From contig NZ_CP059733.1 in NCBI RefSeq assembly GCF_000948985.2, positions 4,464,001 through 4,528,000 on the forward strand: a DNA stretch of 64,000 bases, given 5' to 3'. Positions within the stretch are counted from its first letter, which is position 1; every line of letters begins with the position of its first letter. The position numbers and the translations under genes were made by a program. The DNA comes from Thalassomonas viridans. Its GTDB lineage: Bacteria > Pseudomonadota > Gammaproteobacteria > Enterobacterales > Alteromonadaceae. This document shows, one piece after another, positions 1-8,154 of the stretch. A model generated the notes under the pieces. That model saw only the letters and a program-made list of their open reading frames with translations. It made no database searches and was not told the origin of the DNA.

Positions 1-282
1 AGCGGTTAAGTGCCAACTACCCACCAGCTTCTTAAAGGGTCCGTCCACCAGGTTTAACTGCACCTGTTTGTTGTTCACCAGAGTATTTTTTGTGGTGAAC
101 CATTTTTTCAACCCGCCTTTTGACACCAATAACGAGGCGGTCATCGAATGTTCGTCTTGCGATATAATTTTACTGTCGCTGCAATCCGGTAAAAATGCCG
201 GGTACGCGAGAACGTCATTTATGAGGCTATACATATCCTCAACACTGTGCATCACTAAGGCACTACGGCTTATTGCTGGCAT
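1..282 (-). CDS. ratA: RatA-family START-fold protein, partial (3' end outside window)
   Basis: The minus strand is open from an ATG at 282 to the window edge, giving 94 residues that begin MPAISRSALVMHSVEDMY and contain AYPAFLPDC and LVDGPFKKLVG, all typical of the RatA/coenzyme Q-binding (SRPBCC/START) family. A strong Shine-Dalgarno (GGGGGTGG) precedes the ATG. RatA-type proteins are about 145 residues long, so roughly a third is missing. Family members have been linked to ubiquinone binding and, in E. coli, to ribosome association. The gene is divergent from smpB, the usual arrangement in gammaproteobacteria, which supports the call. Confidence 0.85.
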   Translation of the reverse strand, partial: MPAISRSALVMHSVEDMYSLINDVLAYPAFLPDCSDSKIISQDEHSMTASLLVSKGGLKKWFTTKNTLVNNKQVQLNLVDGPFKKLVGSWHLTA

Positions 283-433
283 TCCACCCCCTTCTTTCAA
301 TGCGCCTATAATAGCAAAGCTGACGGAAAAGCTCACCTTTGACATCAAATTTTCAATTAATTGACAAATTTTCCGATTTGCACATTTAAAACAGGTAGTA
401 AAGCACAAAATTCTCCGTATAATGACCGCCATT

Positions 434-919
434 ATGGCAAAGAAAAAAAAATCATCGAAACAAGGTAGTAATACCATAGCGCTGAACAAAAAAGCGCGTC
501 ACGAATATACCCTGGGCGAAAAGTTCGAAGCGGGTATGAGTCTGCAGGGCTGGGAAGTGAAAAGTATCCGCACCGGCAAAGTTAATATTGCAGACTGCTA
601 TGTATTTATCAAAAACGGCGAAGCCTATTTGCTGGGCGCTGAAATTCAGCCATTAAATGCCGCCTCTTCCCATGTGGTTTGTGATCCCACCCGCGACCGT
701 AAATTACTGTTAAACCGCAAGCAGCTGGACAAACTGGCCGGTTTGGTGGAACGCGACGGCATGTCGTTAATCGCCACCGCCATGTACTGGAAAAACTGCT
801 GGGTGAAACTGGAGTTCTGCGTAGGCCGCGGTAAGAAGCTGCACGACAAGCGCGCCGACATCAAAGACCGGGATTGGGCACGCAGCAAAGAACGTTTGAT
901 GAAACACGACAAACGCTAG
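434..919 (+). CDS. smpB: SsrA-binding protein SmpB
   Basis: SmpB binds the tRNA-like part of tmRNA and brings it to stalled ribosomes for trans-translation. The 161-residue product has the basic N-terminus [12 protein letters not shown], the core ARHEY...[14 protein letters not shown], the block [15 protein letters not shown], and the C-terminal [15 protein letters not shown] that enters the decoding site. I chose the ATG at 434 because it gives the standard MAKKKK start; an in-frame ATG at 422 would add only four residues. The gene sits 124 bp upstream of ssrA, its RNA partner. Confidence 0.96.
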   Translation: MAKKKKSSKQGSNTIALNKKARHEYTLGEKFEAGMSLQGWEVKSIRTGKVNIADCYVFIKNGEAYLLGAEIQPLNAASSHVVCDPTRDRKLLLNRKQLDKLAGLVERDGMSLIATAMYWKNCWVKLEFCVGRGKKLHDKRADIKDRDWARSKERLMKHDKR

Positions 920-962
920 CAAGTACACTAATCAGACATAAGTTGGCGAATTTTAACTCACG

Positions 963-991
963 TTGTAAATCGTTAAAAATAGAGTTAAAAT
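963..991 (+). promoter_or_regulatory. Predicted sigma-70 promoter of ssrA
   Basis: TTGTAA at 963-968 and TAAAAT at 986-991 are separated by 17 bp. Transcription would start near 998, giving a precursor with a leader of about 45 nt before the mature tmRNA 5' end. Promoter placement is inferred from box spacing only. Confidence 0.5.
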
Positions 992-1043
992 AGCCTCAGT
1001 TAAAGGTTTTCTTAAAGCAAACATTTAACGACTACCATGCTTT

Positions 1044-1404
1044 GGGGCGGATTCAGGATTCGACGAGATTCACGAAACCCAAGGTGCATGCCCAGGGGCG
1101 GTTGGCCTGGTAAAAAGCCGCAAAACTATAATTGCAAACGACGAAACTTTCGCACGTACTGCACTAGCCGCCTAAGGCTAGCCATCCTCTCATAGGTTCA
1201 CCTATTGCCTTGAGATGCTGATGGTCACCCCAAGTAGGTTAGCGAGGGAAGCTTGCTCAAGGCTGAACCGCGAAATAGTATTGAGCTCACCATGACGAAG
1301 CCTGTCGATTGGCGTCTAATTGGTTAAATAAATAATCGACTAAGCATGTAGTACCGAGGATGTAGGCTTTTCGGACGGGGGTTCGACTCCCCCCCGCTCC
1401 ACCA
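1044..1404 (+). ncRNA. ssrA: Transfer-messenger RNA (tmRNA)
   Basis: This RNA rescues stalled ribosomes and adds a degradation tag. The 5' part GGGGCGGATTCAGGATTCGA and the 3' part GGTTCGACTCCCCCCCGCTC followed by CACCA form the tRNA-Ala-like domain, and the 361-nt length is close to E. coli ssrA (363). The resume codon is GCA at 1134. The reading frame 1134-1175 encodes ANDETFARTALAA then TAA; with the alanine carried by the tmRNA the tag is AANDETFARTALAA. The conserved pseudoknot-1 segment (GCATGCCCAGGGGCGGTTGG) is present. smpB lies directly upstream. Confidence 0.97.
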
Positions 1405-1410
1405 AACAAT

Positions 1411-1450
1411 GCCCTTTATAATCAAATGGTTATAAAGGGCTTTTCTTTTT
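1411..1450 (+). terminator. Rho-independent terminator of ssrA
   Basis: A perfect 11-bp stem (GCCCTTTATAA / TTATAAAGGGC) with an 8-nt loop is followed by TTTTCTTTTTT. It begins 6 nt after the tmRNA CCA end. Confidence 0.85.
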
Positions 1451-1494
1451 TGTTTTTGAATTGTTCTTATTTCTGATAGCAACTTCACTTAATA

Positions 1495-3663
1495 TTAACC
1501 AACTGTTTTAGAACAATTTTCATTTAAATTAGTCAACTTACCGTTCTCCAACAGATAAACTTGCTCAGCCATGTTAATCGTTTCTTGCCTATGAGCAATC
1601 ATAATTTGGGTCATTGGCAAATGCTTAATTTGTCCACAAATTTGCACTTCATTACCCTTATCAAGTTGGCTAGTAGCTTCATCCATGAATAGTATACACG
1701 GTGAATTATAAAGAGCACGAGCAAGCAACAAACGCTGTATTTGGCCTCCGGATAAATTAGCCCCCATATCACCGACCAGTGAATTATACCCCATTGTCAT
1801 TTTACTGATATCTTCATCAATTGCGGCTAAATGAGCACATTGTTCTATTTTTAAGTAATTTGGTTGAGGATCAAAAAAACTAATGTTATCAGCAATAGAA
1901 CCAGCTAATAATGTATCATCTTGCATAACCGCTGCAATTTGCTTTCGATAGTTTTTAAGACCTAATAGTGTTATATCTTTACCATCAAACAGCACTTTAC
2001 CTGATGTTGGCTGCAATAAACCAAGCATTATTTTCATCAGAGTCGTTTTCCCTACACCAGAAAGTCCAGTTATTACAACAGAACTTCCAACCTCAAGTGT
2101 TAAATTAACGTTACTTAAAACCGGTGGTTGTTGATCATTATAACTAAAACAGATGTTTTCCAATGCAAAATGCCCTTTTGGCTCATTTATCTGTCCATTA
2201 GAAAAAGTAACGTCGCCATCACGGTTAGCTTCCTGTGACGTTAGGGCGATATCTGCTATACGGTCAAGGTGCAAACGCATCATTTTAAATTGAATAATTT
2301 GCTCGATTAAATTAGTAAACCTATCTGTTAGCTGTCCTTTATAAGCAATAAAGGCGAGCACCATACCAATAGTCATACTATTGGCCATCACCATCATTGC
2401 TGCGAAATAAACAATCAGTACATTTTCCAATCCCAAAAGTAACTTATTAAAAGAGTCGAAACTGATTTTTAACCGCCCTAGTCTTATTTCACTATTGATC
2501 ACTTCAGCATAACGATTCTGCCATATACCTTGTCTTTGAGATTCGTTACCGAACAACTTAATAGTCTGTATACCACGAATATTTTCTAAAAAATTAGTTT
2601 GTTCTTTAGCGGAATGTTGGATCATCTCATCAGTTGCCCGATGTAAAGGACGATACAAAACTAAGCGGACTAGTGCATAAAAAGTTATAGTTCCCAAAAC
2701 AATAGCTGTAAGTTTTACCGAATAAAGTAACATCATCACCAATACGGTAATAGCCATAACTCCATCAACTAAAGTTTCAACAAACCCAGTAGTAATACGT
2801 TCACGTATCTGTGCAAGAGAGCCGAAGCGAGAAACAATATCGCCAACATGGCGAGATTCAAAATAACTCATAGGCAATCGCAATAAATGCCTAAGTAGGT
2901 TCACACCCATTTGCATATTAAGCAAACTTGATAAACGTAGAATCAACCAACTACGAACTGCACTAGTTATTACTGAAATAATGGCAACAAGAGCAAAACC
3001 TATAGCTAATACTGTGAGCAAAGGCTTATCAAAACTGATAAGTACTTCATCAACAACCCACTGCATATAATAAGGTGCCATTAAAGCAAAGAATTGCAGT
3101 ACAAAAGACAAACCAATAAGTTTAATCAGTCCTGTTTTTAAGCCTGATATTTGACTCCACAACTGGAAAAACTTCATTTTAGTTTGTTCTTGTTTTACTT
3201 CAAATGTACCGGTTGGCGTTAGCTCTAAACAAATCCCTGTAAAATGTCGACTAAACTCTTTTTCAGTTAACGTACATTTACCAGTAGCAGGATCATTAAT
3301 TGAAAACTTCGCTCTTTGCCCTTTACCTGAAACTTTTGTCAACACCACAAAGTGATTCATGTCCCAATGTAAAATGCATGGCGTTGTTAGTTTATGTACT
3401 TCGTCAATAGGACATTGTAAAGCTCTACTTGCCAGGCCTAAATCATCTCCTAATTCTATAATTTGCTGAAGATTCATACCTTTTAAGTCAGCGGAAAAGC
3501 GTTTACGCATTGCTGGCATATCAAGTTTATGACCATAATAACAAGCAATCATAGCTATGGAGGCTAGCCCGCATTCTGCTATTTCTGATTGTAAGATCAG
3601 AGGAACATGCCGACCTAAAGAAAAATTCAACTCTGATACATTACTGAATGAATTGTGGGACAT
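1495..3663 (-). CDS. C39-peptidase bacteriocin/RiPP ABC exporter
   Basis: This 722-residue protein has the full three-part design of peptidase-containing ATP-binding transporters (LagD/CvaB/ComA type). The N-terminal C39 cysteine protease (about 1-140) carries Cys31 (AECGLAS), His104 (NHFVVL) and Asp124 (INDPATG); it would cut leaders after a double glycine. A six-helix ABC membrane domain follows (about 165-450). The C-terminal ATPase has Walker A GLSGVGKT, signature LSGGQIQ, Walker B ILFMDEATS and an H-loop (AHRQ). It starts 3 nt after the rhomboid stop codon with AAGGA ahead, so the two are cotranscribed. The double-glycine peptide at 4686-4853 is the obvious substrate and the HlyD protein the periplasmic adaptor. 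Codon use is AT-rich relative to most of the window. Confidence 0.93.
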   Translation of the reverse strand: MSHNSFSNVSELNFSLGRHVPLILQSEIAECGLASIAMIACYYGHKLDMPAMRKRFSADLKGMNLQQIIELGDDLGLASRALQCPIDEVHKLTTPCILHWDMNHFVVLTKVSGKGQRAKFSINDPATGKCTLTEKEFSRHFTGICLELTPTGTFEVKQEQTKMKFFQLWSQISGLKTGLIKLIGLSFVLQFFALMAPYYMQWVVDEVLISFDKPLLTVLAIGFALVAIISVITSAVRSWLILRLSSLLNMQMGVNLLRHLLRLPMSYFESRHVGDIVSRFGSLAQIRERITTGFVETLVDGVMAITVLVMMLLYSVKLTAIVLGTITFYALVRLVLYRPLHRATDEMIQHSAKEQTNFLENIRGIQTIKLFGNESQRQGIWQNRYAEVINSEIRLGRLKISFDSFNKLLLGLENVLIVYFAAMMVMANSMTIGMVLAFIAYKGQLTDRFTNLIEQIIQFKMMRLHLDRIADIALTSQEANRDGDVTFSNGQINEPKGHFALENICFSYNDQQPPVLSNVNLTLEVGSSVVITGLSGVGKTTLMKIMLGLLQPTSGKVLFDGKDITLLGLKNYRKQIAAVMQDDTLLAGSIADNISFFDPQPNYLKIEQCAHLAAIDEDISKMTMGYNSLVGDMGANLSGGQIQRLLLARALYNSPCILFMDEATSQLDKGNEVQICGQIKHLPMTQIMIAHRQETINMAEQVYLLENGKLTNLNENCSKTVG

Positions 3664-3666
3664 ATT

Positions 3667-4626
3667 TTATGTCCTTCTATAAGAAATGCTGTGATGTATA
3701 AAATAGGCTACCAAGCCAATAATACTTCCGATCATATGGGCTATGTTATTAGAATCATCAGTAAGAAAAAAAGAAGTAATTGAAATGATAAAAAGTAACG
3801 AAATCAAGGAAAGTGAAACAGATGTATGTTTTTTTATGAAATAGCAATACATTATATTAAAGATTAATAGGGAGTAGGCACCTCCTGACATGCCGGCTAA
3901 CGCATCAAACTTACTGTAAACAAAAATTGAGAAAATATAGGTCACAACATGGGAACCTATAGCCCCGGCTAAAAAAATACCAAAACTTCGTATACCTATA
4001 AGACTATAACAAATCGCTGCCATTATTGCTGTGATAACAGAGTTTGTTAGCCAATGACTGAACCCTAAATGAATAAAAGGTCCAATAAAAAACCTCCAAT
4101 ACTCACCTAAATCTACTTCTCTATAATATGTACCTAAACTAATAATAAAATCATCATTAGAGCCAAAATAATTGATTGCTTTTAATTGCATTAAAAAAAT
4201 TAAAATGAAAAAGGCAATAAACCCAATGAAAACTGTCCTGGCATTTTGCATTACCTCGTAAATAAATAATGCCCTTTCATTTACTCTTTGTTGGTTATAC
4301 GTTGATTGAAATATGTCAAAGCTAATGAAAAATAAAATTCCCCCTAATGGCGTATAGAAATCTGAACTCTGACTTCCTGTGATTTGAAGCATTATGATTC
4401 CTAACAAAAACATAGCAATGAGTAAAATGGATGTTGTAACTAACCTTTGCCTATAACTTTCATATATTTCACCTTTTAATTCTTCATGTTGAGTTGGTAA
4501 AACAAAGTGCCCATTTCTGGTTTTACTTACTTGTACAGCATCTATTGGCTTCCACTTATTAATAAAGTTTTTAATATCAAGTATTGGAGAAACATCCCCG
4601 GATACATTTTCTTTATAATAAGTCAT
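3667..4626 (-). CDS. Rhomboid-family intramembrane serine protease
   Basis: Rhomboids cut transmembrane segments within the bilayer. The 319-residue protein has a soluble N-terminus of about 60 residues, then several hydrophobic segments. Key family features are visible: His191-x3-Asn195 (HWLTN), the serine motif G245-M-S-G with likely nucleophile Ser247, and His297 in NNIAHMIGS as catalytic partner. A very strong Shine-Dalgarno (TTGGAGG) precedes the ATG. The gene lies between the precursor peptide (59 bp upstream) and the C39 exporter (3 bp downstream). That placement suggests a role in peptide maturation, immunity or quality control of the export machinery, but the substrate is unknown. 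AT-rich like the rest of the operon. Confidence 0.85.
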   Translation of the reverse strand: MTYYKENVSGDVSPILDIKNFINKWKPIDAVQVSKTRNGHFVLPTQHEELKGEIYESYRQRLVTTSILLIAMFLLGIIMLQITGSQSSDFYTPLGGILFFISFDIFQSTYNQQRVNERALFIYEVMQNARTVFIGFIAFFILIFLMQLKAINYFGSNDDFIISLGTYYREVDLGEYWRFFIGPFIHLGFSHWLTNSVITAIMAAICYSLIGIRSFGIFLAGAIGSHVVTYIFSIFVYSKFDALAGMSGGAYSLLIFNIMYCYFIKKHTSVSLSLISLLFIISITSFFLTDDSNNIAHMIGSIIGLVAYFIHHSISYRRT

Positions 4627-4685
4627 TAGTAACCTCCAAAAGGTGCAACAAATCCTGCTGCACCGAAATAAAATTAACTAAATAG

Positions 4686-4853
4686 TTATTCCAACGAATA
4701 ACAGATAACTGCAGCAATAAATGCCAAAGCAGCCACCCCGCCAGAACCAACAGCTATAGCAGCTCCCATTAAGCCTAACTGTAAAGATCCTCCCCCACTT
4801 GGGGTAAGACCACCATTTACCTGTTCAATCTCATTTACGTTTAATTCACGCAT
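4686..4853 (-). CDS. Double-glycine-leader peptide (bacteriocin/RiPP precursor)
   Basis: The 55-residue product starts MRELNVNEIEQVNGG, a classic leader of the class II bacteriocin/microcin type with Glu, Ile and Val at the usual positions before GG. Cutting after GG would release a 40-residue core rich in Gly, Ala and Ser, with a hydrophobic stretch (LGLMGAAIAVGSGGVAALAF) and one Cys near the end (ICYSLE). I placed the start at 4853 because GGAG lies about 9 nt upstream and the leader then has standard length; an upstream in-frame ATG at 4910 lacks a good ribosome site. It sits between the HlyD gene and the rhomboid/C39 exporter genes in one operon. Activity (antibacterial or signalling) cannot be told from sequence. 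Confidence 0.85.
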   Translation of the reverse strand: MRELNVNEIEQVNGGLTPSGGGSLQLGLMGAAIAVGSGGVAALAFIAAVICYSLE

Positions 4854-4943
4854 TCTGATATACTCCGAACATTCGACATTTATTTGTCGGGTTATTAATT
4901 TGCTAATCAACTTATCTAATAAGCCTGGATTTAGCGGTTAATA

Positions 4944-4989
4944 AGGCTGGCTTTAGTTCCTCTCGCCAAAGTTTAACTAAAGTCAGCCT
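4944..4989 (-). promoter_or_regulatory. Inverted repeat between the HlyD and precursor genes
   Basis: AGGCTGGCTTTAGTT (4944-4958) pairs with AACTAAAGTCAGCCT (4975-4989) with one mismatch, giving a 15-bp stem. In the minus-strand transcript it falls after HlyD and 90 nt before the precursor start. There is no real T-run, so RNA processing, stabilisation or partial attenuation that sets a different level for the peptide is more likely than termination. Function is inferred. Confidence 0.5.
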
Positions 4990-5063
4990 CTCTATTTTTC
5001 AACAAAACCGTTACCCTACTGAGAAAATGGTCTCATCAAAAAATTCTCACTTGAAGGTTGCTA

Positions 5064-6314
5064 CTAACTTAATCTACCTTTAATACTAAGAATCGGATCA
5101 AGTAACCACTCTATTAATGAGCGTTGTTCTAACATAATATCAGCCTCAAAAAGCATCCCACTTTTTAAATCAAACGTCTTACCATAAGCTTGCATTTGCT
5201 GCTGATTAAGCTTTGCTCGAAGACGATAAACAGGCTCTTGAAACATCACAGGAAGTTGAACATCATTTGGCATAATTAATGCCTTGTCTATACGGGTAAT
5301 TTCACTTTGGATAAAGCCAAAACGTTGATACGGAAAAGCATCGAAACGAAGACGGGCATAATGTCCTTTTTGAACAAAGCCCGCTGAACGTGTTGGAAGT
5401 AAGAGTTCCGCAATTAGCTCTGAACCTTCCGGTAAGATATGTAATAATGGTTTTACTTGTTTTAATATTTCTCCTTCCACTACTTGAATACCTGTGACCA
5501 CACCACTATTACTAGCAGTAACAATGTATTTATAATTATTTTTCACTTGAGCTAATTGCCGTTGAAGATCAGCTTGCTGGCGTTTGAGATTGTTAATACT
5601 CAACTTGTATTGCTGAGGTATATTAGCTCGTTCAAAAGTAACTTGCCTTAATTCGTGTTGTTGTTGTAGTAATAAGCGTTCAAGGTTTTGTTTTTCTTGT
5701 TTAGCTTCAAGTAGAGCCTGTTGTTGGCGGTCTTTTTCTAAATTTGATAAATAACCATTTTCATTGAGTAGATTAAAGTCTTTTTGTTGTGTTGATAGTA
5801 AAGACAGCTTTTCTATAGCTAAAGTTAGTTGCTTTTCAAGAGCAATTTTTTCATTTTTAAAAGCAATTTCTTTAGTTTCTAAATTAAGTATTTCTTGGTT
5901 TTTCAGCGAATGGTGTTGTGCTATTTCATCTTTAAGTAAACGCGACTGAGTATCTAACTGCTCTATTAGTTGAATACTTAAATCCACTCCTTCAGTAGCA
6001 TTTTTTTGGACAATCAACGTAGCTAATGCTTGGCCCTTAACAACTTTATCGCCTTCTTTTACCCAAAGCCTTTCAATAGTCCCTCCTTGGCTGGCAAAAC
6101 TTTTAATCACACCTTTGCTTGGCATTAAAAATCCACGTACGGTTTCTTTACGGGAATATTCAGCATTAAATAAAAAAGCTACTATTACCAAGGTAATAGA
6201 AATAATAGTTGCTACAGTAAATTTTATGGAAAACGGCTGAGCCAGGGAAACCGCACCTGTTAAACGCTCACTTTGATGGGAAACTGCTTCCTGTCTAAAT
6301 AACGACATACTCAA
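5064..6314 (-). CDS. HlyD-family periplasmic adaptor subunit
   Basis: This 416-residue membrane fusion protein would bridge the C39 ABC exporter to an outer-membrane TolC channel. One transmembrane helix lies near residues 30-50 (FTVATIISITLVIVAFLF). A lipoyl half-motif follows (GVIKSFASQGGTIERLWVKEGDKVVKGQALATL), then a long coiled coil of about 170 residues rich in Q, L, K and E (LLEAKQEKQNLERLLLQQQ). A second lipoyl half (SNSGVVTGIQVVEGEILKQ) and a beta-barrel domain come after. It is the first gene of the operon. No TolC gene is in the window, so a housekeeping TolC is presumably used. Confidence 0.9.
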   Translation of the reverse strand: MSMSLFRQEAVSHQSERLTGAVSLAQPFSIKFTVATIISITLVIVAFLFNAEYSRKETVRGFLMPSKGVIKSFASQGGTIERLWVKEGDKVVKGQALATLIVQKNATEGVDLSIQLIEQLDTQSRLLKDEIAQHHSLKNQEILNLETKEIAFKNEKIALEKQLTLAIEKLSLLSTQQKDFNLLNENGYLSNLEKDRQQQALLEAKQEKQNLERLLLQQQHELRQVTFERANIPQQYKLSINNLKRQQADLQRQLAQVKNNYKYIVTASNSGVVTGIQVVEGEILKQVKPLLHILPEGSELIAELLLPTRSAGFVQKGHYARLRFDAFPYQRFGFIQSEITRIDKALIMPNDVQLPVMFQEPVYRLRAKLNQQQMQAYGKTFDLKSGMLFEADIMLEQRSLIEWLLDPILSIKGRLS

Positions 6315-6862
6315 TCCCTTGAAGGCTTGTAACTTTAAAAGTTAGGCAATAAACACTTCCTCGTCAAAAAATTTATTTAGCATCAAAATAAATAAAATAG
6401 CTCAATAGACACCTATAAACGAAAAAATCATGATAACTTAAGTGATTAAATTTTAACGGATATAACAACTACTTTAATAATCATATGAAAATCTCATCTG
6501 TGCCAGGTCACCTTTCATCACGAAAAGAAAGTCCCAATAAAGATCAATCAGTTGCACAATTCGATCATAGCTATCAGACAAGCAACAGCTAACCCCGCTA
6601 GACTTCCAGCCATTTATTTCCTTAAGCACTCAAAAATACTTTACTCCAGGCCATAAAAGATACCGCTCCCTTTGGATATATCTAGTGTCATATACTATTA
6701 CTTAATGAGGCTCGTAAAAGTTCTATCAGCAAGCAACGGAGGTACTCCCAAAAGAAATTCACAACTGAAAGATGAAGGGCTCATAAAGAGCTAAGCGCTT
6801 CCCCTAAGTGCGCAAACACTCAGAGGAAGCTAACCAATACCGATACGAACGAGGTATCAATA
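6315..6862. other. AT-rich intergenic region upstream of the exporter operon
   Basis: 548 bp with no convincing gene. It must hold the promoter for the minus-strand HlyD operon; the part nearest 6315-6500 is very AT-rich, but no single promoter stands out. A 36-codon ORF from 6484 has no recognisable product. Composition becomes less AT-rich towards the right end. Confidence 0.5.
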
Positions 6863-7042
6863 ATGGCTAACAGTTATGATAAGCTAGAGTTTCACTCGCT
6901 TAAAGTTTTTTTAACAAATCATTTAACCTGTCGTTTAACCCACCTTTTAACAAAAGAGGTACAACAACTCCCCTGCCTGCAACCATTAACCGCATCCAAG
7001 GTTTTATACCCGACCGCTGCGTTTTTACCCCACCGGATATAA
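6863..7042 (+). CDS. Possible small ORF (59 aa), unknown
   Basis: An ATG at 6863 preceded by CGAGG opens a 59-codon frame (MANSYDKLEFHSLKVFL...LPHRI) that stops 12 bp before the next gene; its stop overlaps that gene's ribosome site (ATAAGGAG). Coupling of this sort is common for small leader ORFs. The composition (many Leu and Thr, little charge in the second half) is not strongly protein-like, and the DNA holds repeated TTTAAC units at 6908-6961, so it may instead be a regulatory leader. Confidence 0.25.
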   Translation: MANSYDKLEFHSLKVFLTNHLTCRLTHLLTKEVQQLPCLQPLTASKVLYPTAAFLPHRI

Positions 7043-7054
7043 GGAGCTGGCAAC

Positions 7055-7315
7055 ATGAGTGAATCAATAGACAACACCGAAATTGAGTCCATCGCCAGCG
7101 AATTTTTAAAACTGACAAACGACTTTGCCGCGTTCAGCGCCGACTGCGCCTTTCTTTGTGAAGCCTTCACCGCTATCGCCGGCGAACAGGAAGATCTCAA
7201 TGAGTTCACCAGCTACGGCATCAGGCGTTACAGCAACTCCCTTAAAGAGCAGGTAATAGCATTTGATGGCAAGATACACCAACTGCAAACACGTATGAGA
7301 GAGCAGTTAACCTGA
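7055..7315 (+). CDS. Hypothetical small helical protein (86 aa)
   Basis: I do not recognise the family. The product is acidic and probably all helical, with heptad-like spacing (FLKLTNDFAAFSADCAFLCEAFTAI) and a charged tail. No signal peptide or membrane segment is visible. A good Shine-Dalgarno (AAGGAG, 8-9 nt) precedes the ATG and a strong terminator follows at 7378, so it looks like a genuine short transcription unit, possibly including the ORF upstream. Confidence 0.6.
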   Translation: MSESIDNTEIESIASEFLKLTNDFAAFSADCAFLCEAFTAIAGEQEDLNEFTSYGIRRYSNSLKEQVIAFDGKIHQLQTRMREQLT

Positions 7316-7377
7316 CCAGCCGCTAAGCTGAGCTAATCCCCTCAGTTAGCAGTTGAAATTAGCAGGGGAAAACAACT

Positions 7378-7406
7378 AAAAGTCCGGTTTTCGAACCGGA
7401 CTTTTT
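7378..7406 (+). terminator. Rho-independent terminator
   Basis: AGTCCGGTT-TTCG-AACCGGACT forms a perfect 9-bp stem with a stable tetraloop followed by TTTT. It ends the unit of the 86-aa gene. A short A-run on the left side means it could also act weakly on the minus-strand transcript of the 73-aa gene. Confidence 0.85.
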
Positions 7407-7462
7407 AACCTTCATGGCCCATAACCAACTCCCTGGAAACAGCCGCAAACTAAGCTGCCTTG

Positions 7463-7684
7463 TTACTCACCCGGGGTTAAGTTGGGTAAATTGGCCGTTG
7501 CCATAGTCATAAAAACAACGCCACCGGCAAAACATACGAAAGACAGCGCAGCCATACTGGCAACATACTCATGCGACGCCCCTTCTTTAGTCACCAGCAA
7601 CCAGATAAGGCTAACAAAGGCGCCAATAAAACTGGCGATACCAAAAAACAACGACACTTTTTGCAGTTTACTTTTCTTGCGCAT
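7463..7684 (-). CDS. Small two-helix membrane protein (73 aa), unknown
   Basis: The product has a basic N-terminus (MRKKSKLQK), a first hydrophobic segment (VSLFFGIASFIGAFVSLIWLL), a short loop and a second segment (MAALSFVCFAGGVVFMTMA). This fits a small inner-membrane protein with both ends in the cytoplasm. No family is recognised. It is convergent with the 86-aa gene and shares the terminator region between them. Confidence 0.55.
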   Translation of the reverse strand: MRKKSKLQKVSLFFGIASFIGAFVSLIWLLVTKEGASHEYVASMAALSFVCFAGGVVFMTMATANLPNLTPGE

Positions 7685-8154
7685 AGGAAATTTTCTCTGT
7701 CAGCTCAGGCCAAGTTCAAATACCAGTATATGGCAAAAACTCCCTGTAAACCTTGATAACCGTCAAAAAGCAGCGCCTTAGCAAGATAAACCGCTCAAAC
7801 ACGAAAAAGCAATGCAAAATAAATCAGCACTCTTAAGCATATTTATCCGGCCATTTGCCTCTTTATGATTTAATATACTGTATACACCATGTTACCAATA
7901 AAAAATAACAATAAAGATCAACAAGATAAATAAACAGGTGAAATGTAACGCCGATTTTGTCCTACAACAAACCGATTATGTCCTAACACAGGCTCCTTCC
8001 GGCAATTTAGGATTAGCGAGTTAGTTTTAAACCTGTGCTATGGCAGTAATGCTCAACACCCCGTCTGCGATAAATGTCTTTCAGGCAAAGACATCAGCAA
8101 ATACGGAGCAAACAACCAGCATGGAAACGATTTAAGTTAACAGGAAGGTAGATA
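7685..8154. other. Intergenic region upstream of the sugar-oxidation operon
   Basis: 470 bp without a credible gene. The stretch 7860-7935 is AT-rich (ATTTAATATACTGTATACACC; TACTGTATACA is near-palindromic) and may contain the promoter or operator of the operon starting at 8155. A possible short repeat GATTTTGTCCTACAACAAAC / GATTATGTCCTAACACAGG lies at 7952-7992. Confidence 0.4.

Noticed and set aside
68..364. Plus-strand ORF of 98 codons at the left edge
   Set aside because: The minus strand of the same region encodes a clear RatA protein; the plus-strand frame is a shadow.
422..433. Upstream start of smpB
   Set aside because: It would add MTAI before the standard MAKKKK start, with no better ribosome site.
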